Of a stretch of DNA of 8,345 nucleotides, positions 5,490 through 8,345 are shown piece by piece; position 1 is the stretch's first letter; the number at the start of each line of letters is the position of its first letter. The stretch spans positions 1 to 8,345 of the forward strand of contig JBKPDV010000211.1 in assembly GCA_046728075.1 (NCBI GenBank), given 5' to 3'. The notes under the pieces are model-generated. The model did no database searches. It was not told where the DNA came from and saw only the letters and a list, made by a program, of their open reading frames with translations. This DNA comes from JBKPDV01 sp046728075. GTDB lineage: Bacteria; Acidobacteriota; Thermoanaerobaculia; UBA5066; Gp7-AA6. A program made the translations under genes and the position numbers.

Positions 5490-7430
5490 CTATTCGAGCA
5501 GGAACTTCTTCAGGAACAGCACCTGTGCCGCCTGCAGGTAGTCCTGATTGTTCCTTTTCTGGAAGCCGTGGCCCTCGTTCTTGCCGAGGATGTACCAGAC
5601 GGGAACGCCGTTGCCGCGCACGGCCGTCACGATCTGTTCCGACTCGGTCACCGGGACGCGCGGGTCGTTCTGACCCGCCGCAACCAGGAGAGGCCGCGCG
5701 ATCTTTCGGACGCTCGTCAAAGGGGAGACGCGTTCCAGGAACTCCCGCATGGCCGGGTCGCGCTCATCGCCGTACTCGGCCCGCCGGAGATCGCGGCGAT
5801 AATCCTGAGTGTTCTTCAGGAAGCTCAGGAAGTTGGAGATTCCGACGGTCTCCATCCCGCACCGCAGCCGGTCGCTGTAGTGCGTCATCGTCGCCAGCGT
5901 CATGTATCCGCCGTAGGAGCCTCCGGTGACGGCGATGCGGGAGGCGTCGAGCTCCGGCCGCGTCTTGATCCAATCGAGTAACGCGCCGATATCGGCAACC
6001 GAGTCCTCCCGCTTCATTCCGTTGTCGAGCTTCAGGTAGGTCTTGCCATAGCCCGTCGAGCCCCGGACGTTGGGATACACGATGGCGATTCCGAGCTCGC
6101 GCACGAGATACGCCGTGCGTCCCAGGAAGCCCGGCCGGGACTGGCCTTCCGGGCCTCCGTGGATGTTGATCACCACCGGGAAAGGAGCGTGAAATTTCCC
6201 GCCGGGCTTGTAGAGGAAAGCGGGAATCGGGCGCCCGTCGAAACTCTTGAAATGGACCAGCTCGGGCTCGGGGAATCCGGCGGGATCCAGGCCGCCGGTT
6301 TCGCTGCGCGTCCACCGGGTAAGGGTCTTGGTCGTCACGTCGTAGGAGTAGGCGTCGGAGGGAATACCCGCGGAGGTCATCGTGAAGCCGAGCTCCTTCG
6401 AGCCGGGACGAAAGCCCATCCGTCCGATCTCCGCCGCCGGCAGATTCGGCGGGGGCAGCCCGCGCTCCGTCTCCGTCTCGAGGAAATGGAGATGCGAAAG
6501 GCCGTCCTCGTTGGTGGAGAAGGCGAGGATTCGGCCGTCATCCGACAGCTCGAAGTCCTCGACGTCCCAGGAGATCCCCGTCGTGAGCACCTTCGAGGTC
6601 CCTGCCTGAGGGTCGAAACGGCAGAGGCGGTGAAACTCGGAGCCGGCATCCGTGGTCCAGTAAAGAGATCGGCCGTCCCTGGCAAAGCGCACGTTGCCGT
6701 AGAAGACCGGCTCCGCTCCCGCGGCGCGGCGCGGCGTCAGATCGCGCGTCGCTCCGGTCGCGACTTCCACCAGGTGGACGTACGATTCGTTGGCTGAAAG
6801 GAATTCGACGGCCACCACCGTCTTGTCGTCCGGCGACCAGTCCGCGACGATCCACTCGCCCGACACCTCCTTGAGCAGGCGCGCGGAAGCGGGCGTGGCA
6901 GCGTCCGCCACCCAGAGATCCATGTCTTTTCCGTTGCGTGCATTGCTCGACCAGGCGAGCCATCGACCCGAGCGCGACCAGCGCGGCGAGACATTCCGGG
7001 AGCGGCCGTCGGTTACGCGAACCCCTTCTCCGGTGCCGAGGTCGAGCAGCGAGAGCTGAAAGTTCTCGGCGCCCCCTTCGTCGGTCGAGTAGAGAATCTG
7101 CCGCGTCCCGGGTCGGGTGCGGGTCTCGCCGACTCGCTCCCGGAGAAAAGTGACCTGCTCGCGATCGGCAAGCGGCGCCGTGACGCGATGCACCTGGTTG
7201 GTCTCGGCGAAACGGGTCAGAATCAGAAGCCCCCGTCCGTCCGGGGACCAGTCCTGGAAAGACGCTAAACGGATGTTCTGGTAGCGGTTTAGGCCGTCGA
7301 CGAGCTGCCGGGACACCGCGGGAACGTCCTTGGCCGAAATGGAATCCGGAACCTGTTGCGCGGCCGCCGGGTGAATGGCCGCAAGAGTCGCGGCAACCGC
7401 GCAAGCCGCCGCGGAGGTGAGAAGGCGCAT
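5490..7430 (-). CDS. Exported S9 family peptidase (prolyl oligopeptidase / dipeptidyl-peptidase type)
   Basis: The 646-aa serine peptidase should cleave short peptides, often after proline or alanine, in the periplasm. A signal peptide (residues 1-24, ending HPAAA before QQVPD) precedes a beta-propeller of WD40/TolB-like blades, about 45-370, visible as repeated 'W/F-SPDGR' turns (near 60, 150, 197, 247 and 293). The C-terminal alpha/beta-hydrolase domain, about 400-646, has the oxyanion loop HGGPE (424-428), the nucleophile motif GGSYGGY with Ser505, Asp589 in GQNDPRVP and His621 in EGHGF, so the catalytic triad is complete. The length is normal for S9A/S9C-type proteins. The frame is open to 7493, but ATG 7430 is chosen: AGGGGG lies 6 nt upstream and the signal peptide then starts correctly (MRLLTSAAA). 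The lipoprotein gene follows 45 bp downstream. Exact subfamily and cleavage preference are not resolved. Confidence 0.95.
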   Translation of the reverse strand: MRLLTSAAACAVAATLAAIHPAAAQQVPDSISAKDVPAVSRQLVDGLNRYQNIRLASFQDWSPDGRGLLILTRFAETNQVHRVTAPLADREQVTFLRERVGETRTRPGTRQILYSTDEGGAENFQLSLLDLGTGEGVRVTDGRSRNVSPRWSRSGRWLAWSSNARNGKDMDLWVADAATPASARLLKEVSGEWIVADWSPDDKTVVAVEFLSANESYVHLVEVATGATRDLTPRRAAGAEPVFYGNVRFARDGRSLYWTTDAGSEFHRLCRFDPQAGTSKVLTTGISWDVEDFELSDDGRILAFSTNEDGLSHLHFLETETERGLPPPNLPAAEIGRMGFRPGSKELGFTMTSAGIPSDAYSYDVTTKTLTRWTRSETGGLDPAGFPEPELVHFKSFDGRPIPAFLYKPGGKFHAPFPVVINIHGGPEGQSRPGFLGRTAYLVRELGIAIVYPNVRGSTGYGKTYLKLDNGMKREDSVADIGALLDWIKTRPELDASRIAVTGGSYGGYMTLATMTHYSDRLRCGMETVGISNFLSFLKNTQDYRRDLRRAEYGDERDPAMREFLERVSPLTSVRKIARPLLVAAGQNDPRVPVTESEQIVTAVRGNGVPVWYILGKNEGHGFQKRNNQDYLQAAQVLFLKKFLLE

Positions 7431-7436
7431 GAGGAT

Positions 7437-7442
7437 CCCCCT
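7437..7442 (-). promoter_or_regulatory. Shine-Dalgarno AGGGGG fixing the S9 peptidase start
   Basis: On the minus strand AGGGGG is followed by 6 nt and ATG 7430. It supports this start over the 21-residue longer frame from 7493, which would put a charged leader in front of the signal peptide. Confidence 0.7.
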
Positions 7443-7529
7443 GGCGCCGGATCTTAACGCCAGCCCCGGGGCGGCGGAGACCCGAACAGCCATCCGTCAA
7501 GGAAAAAACTTCTCGCGATTTTTCTTTGC

Positions 7530-7555
7530 TTGACTTCGCGCGCGGCGGTTAGAAT
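7530..7555 (+). promoter_or_regulatory. Candidate sigma-70-type promoter of the HU gene
   Basis: TTGACT (7530-7535) and TAGAAT (7550-7555) are each one mismatch from the -35 and -10 consensus. They lie 62-87 nt before the HU start, in a locally AT-rich stretch. The spacer is only 14 nt, shorter than the usual 16-18. An alternative -35, TTGCTT at 7526-7531, would give an 18-nt spacer but a poorer match. Transcription would start near 7562 and give a leader of about 55 nt. Confidence 0.45.
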
Positions 7556-7616
7556 ACCCGCCAGTTTTTGATCACGCCGACAACGGCGATTCCAGAAAAA
7601 GAAGGGGTAGGGAAAT

Positions 7617-7916
7617 ATGGCAAAAGACTCCAAGGCGCTTTCAAAGTCTCAGACAGCCGATCATTTGGCCAAGTCCACCGGGACGACAAAACGGCAGGCG
7701 ACGCAGTTTCTCGACGACTTGACGGCGCTGGCCTACAAGGAGGCGAAGAACAGCTTCACCATTCCCGGGGTCGGCAAGCTGGTGCTGGTCAATCGGAAGG
7801 CGCGGATGGGCCGCAACCCGGCCACAGGCGAAGAGATCAAGATTCCCGCGAAACGCGTCGTCAAGTTCCGCGTTTCCAAGAAGGCGAAGGACGCGATTCT
7901 CGGTCCGAAAAAGTAA
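7617..7916 (+). CDS. HU family DNA-binding protein
   Basis: The 99-aa basic protein is a nucleoid-associated HU/IHF family member that bends DNA as a dimer in the cytoplasm. It has the two N-terminal helices (SKSQTADHLAKSTGTTKRQA onward), the turn IPGVGKLVLVNRKAR, and the DNA-binding arm with signature RMGRNPATGEEIKIPAKRVV. Pro68 is the usual DNA-intercalating proline, and KFRVSKKAKDAI is the final helix. The N-terminus is about 7 residues longer than in E. coli HU (MAKDSKALSKSQ), giving extra lysines. The start ATG 7617 has AAGGGG 9 nt upstream. The gene has its own promoter-like sequence and a strong terminator directly after the stop, so it is probably monocistronic and well expressed. IHF or a specialised HU paralogue cannot be excluded, but the GRNP arm fits either. 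Confidence 0.96.
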   Translation: MAKDSKALSKSQTADHLAKSTGTTKRQATQFLDDLTALAYKEAKNSFTIPGVGKLVLVNRKARMGRNPATGEEIKIPAKRVVKFRVSKKAKDAILGPKK

Positions 7917-7933
7917 GCTTCCCCTTCTCCTGG

Positions 7934-7964
7934 AAAAAAAGCGGTCCCGCGGGACCGCTTTTTT
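7934..7964. terminator. Bidirectional intrinsic terminator between HU and the Thr-rich protein gene
   Basis: A run of seven A (7934-7940), GCGGTCC, loop CGCG, GGACCGC, then six T (7959-7964) forms a 7-bp GC-rich hairpin, extended by A-U pairs and flanked by A and T tracts on both sides. It lies 18 nt after the HU stop (TAA, 7914-7916) and 19 nt after the stop of the minus-strand gene ending at 7983. It should therefore terminate both convergent transcripts. Confidence 0.93.
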
Positions 7965-7982
7965 CGTTGGGCACGTCGCGGA

Positions 7983-8345
7983 CTATTGCGGGTTGACCGT
8001 CTTCTCCTTGGTGGTCTTGGTCATCGTGCGATAGGTGACGCGCCGCGCGAGCGGGGTCGTCGAGCCGGACATCGTGGTCGTGGTGATCGTCACGCTCTTG
8101 CCGACTGCCAGATCCTGCGGCAGCTGAGACTCGGAGCTGACTGTGTAGGTCACCGTCTGTTGTCCCGGACGCTCGATCGTGATCGACTGGCCCGGCTCGT
8201 AAGCCGTGACCGTTCCATAGACCGTCGTCTGTGTGGACTTGGTCGTCTGACCCGACTGGCTGACCTCGGTCTTCTCCGTCGTGTTCTTCACCTGTCCCTG
8301 GCTGTCAATGCTGGTCGTCTCGAACCGCGTCACTGTGGCCGGACC
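7983..8345 (-). CDS. Thr/Ser/Gln-rich hypothetical protein, 5' end outside window
   Basis: The frame is open from the right edge (GPATVTRFE...) to TAG at 7985-7983, giving at least 120 residues. A GTG at 8333 could start it, but no Shine-Dalgarno precedes it, so the gene probably continues beyond the window. The sequence is very rich in Thr, Ser, Gln and Val and almost without Cys, Trp or Phe, as in exported or surface beta proteins. The central part, YGTVTAYEPGQSITIERPGQ, then TVTYTV and LAVGKSVTITTT, reads as a small beta-barrel. It resembles DUF5666/OB-type modules, in which 'G.V.......itv...G....y.v' is followed by 'vGd.V.v'. The last residues (RTMTKTTKEKTVNPQ) are basic. The function is unknown. 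It shares the terminator with the convergent HU gene. Confidence 0.75.
   Translation of the reverse strand, partial: GPATVTRFETTSIDSQGQVKNTTEKTEVSQSGQTTKSTQTTVYGTVTAYEPGQSITIERPGQQTVTYTVSSESQLPQDLAVGKSVTITTTTMSGSTTPLARRVTYRTMTKTTKEKTVNPQ

Noticed and set aside
4008..5981. 657-residue open frame on the + strand
   Set aside because: It runs antisense to the lipoprotein and S9 genes, has Arg/Pro/Glu/Ala-heavy composition with no recognisable domain and no ribosome binding site. It is the usual antisense shadow of GC-rich genes.
7568..7996. 142-residue + strand frame across HU
   Set aside because: It is frame-shifted relative to HU, lacks HU motifs and reads through the terminator.

Overview
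The window is GC-rich with strongly GC-biased third codon positions. It carries genes typical of the large protein-degrading, soil-type Gram-negative phyla. An exported M28B (PSMA-like) metallopeptidase, an exported S9 peptidase, a LolA-like/retropepsin-like lipoprotein, a DUF1328 protein, an HU protein and short TTCAA heptamer repeats together best suggest an Acidobacteriota-like bacterium. That placement is inference from gene content; no rRNA or marker gene is present to prove it.

Layout, left to right. (1) 1-597, + strand: the last 30 codons of a probable DUF885 protein, overlapping by ATGA a PaaI/hotdog-type thioesterase gene. (2) 631-2880, - strand: an exported, zinc-dependent M28B carboxypeptidase-like protein of about 749 aa, convergent with the thioesterase. 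(3) 3041-3582, + strand: a two-gene unit, a small two-helix membrane protein whose stop overlaps (GTGA) the GTG start of a 77-aa zinc-ribbon protein. (4) 3703-3876, - strand: a 57-aa DUF1328-type membrane peptide. (5) 3933-4013: an imperfect inverted repeat built from TTCAA heptamers, lying just 3' of the next gene. (6) 4017-7430, - strand: a probable two-gene operon, an exported S9 prolyl-oligopeptidase-type peptidase followed 45 bp later by a lipoprotein. The lipoprotein looks like a LolA-like domain joined to two degraded retropepsin-like domains. (7) 7617-7916, + strand: an HU DNA-binding protein with its own promoter-like sequence and a strong bidirectional terminator shared with (8). (8) 7983-8345, - strand: the C-terminal part of a Thr/Ser/Gln-rich protein that runs off the right edge.

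No stretch over 300 bp lacks a gene. The main gaps are 2881-3040 (divergent promoter region, no clear promoter seen), 3583-3702 (convergent, only a weak hairpin), 3877-4016 (DUF1328 leader plus heptamer repeat) and 7431-7616 (divergent S9/HU region). The common theme is extracytoplasmic peptide degradation: two exported peptidases of different catalytic class and one protease-fold lipoprotein. The individual units are otherwise not obviously one pathway.

I see no phage, transposon, CRISPR, toxin-antitoxin or defence system. The two least ordinary items are the lipoprotein with apparently inactivated aspartic-protease motifs and the heptamer inverted repeat behind it.
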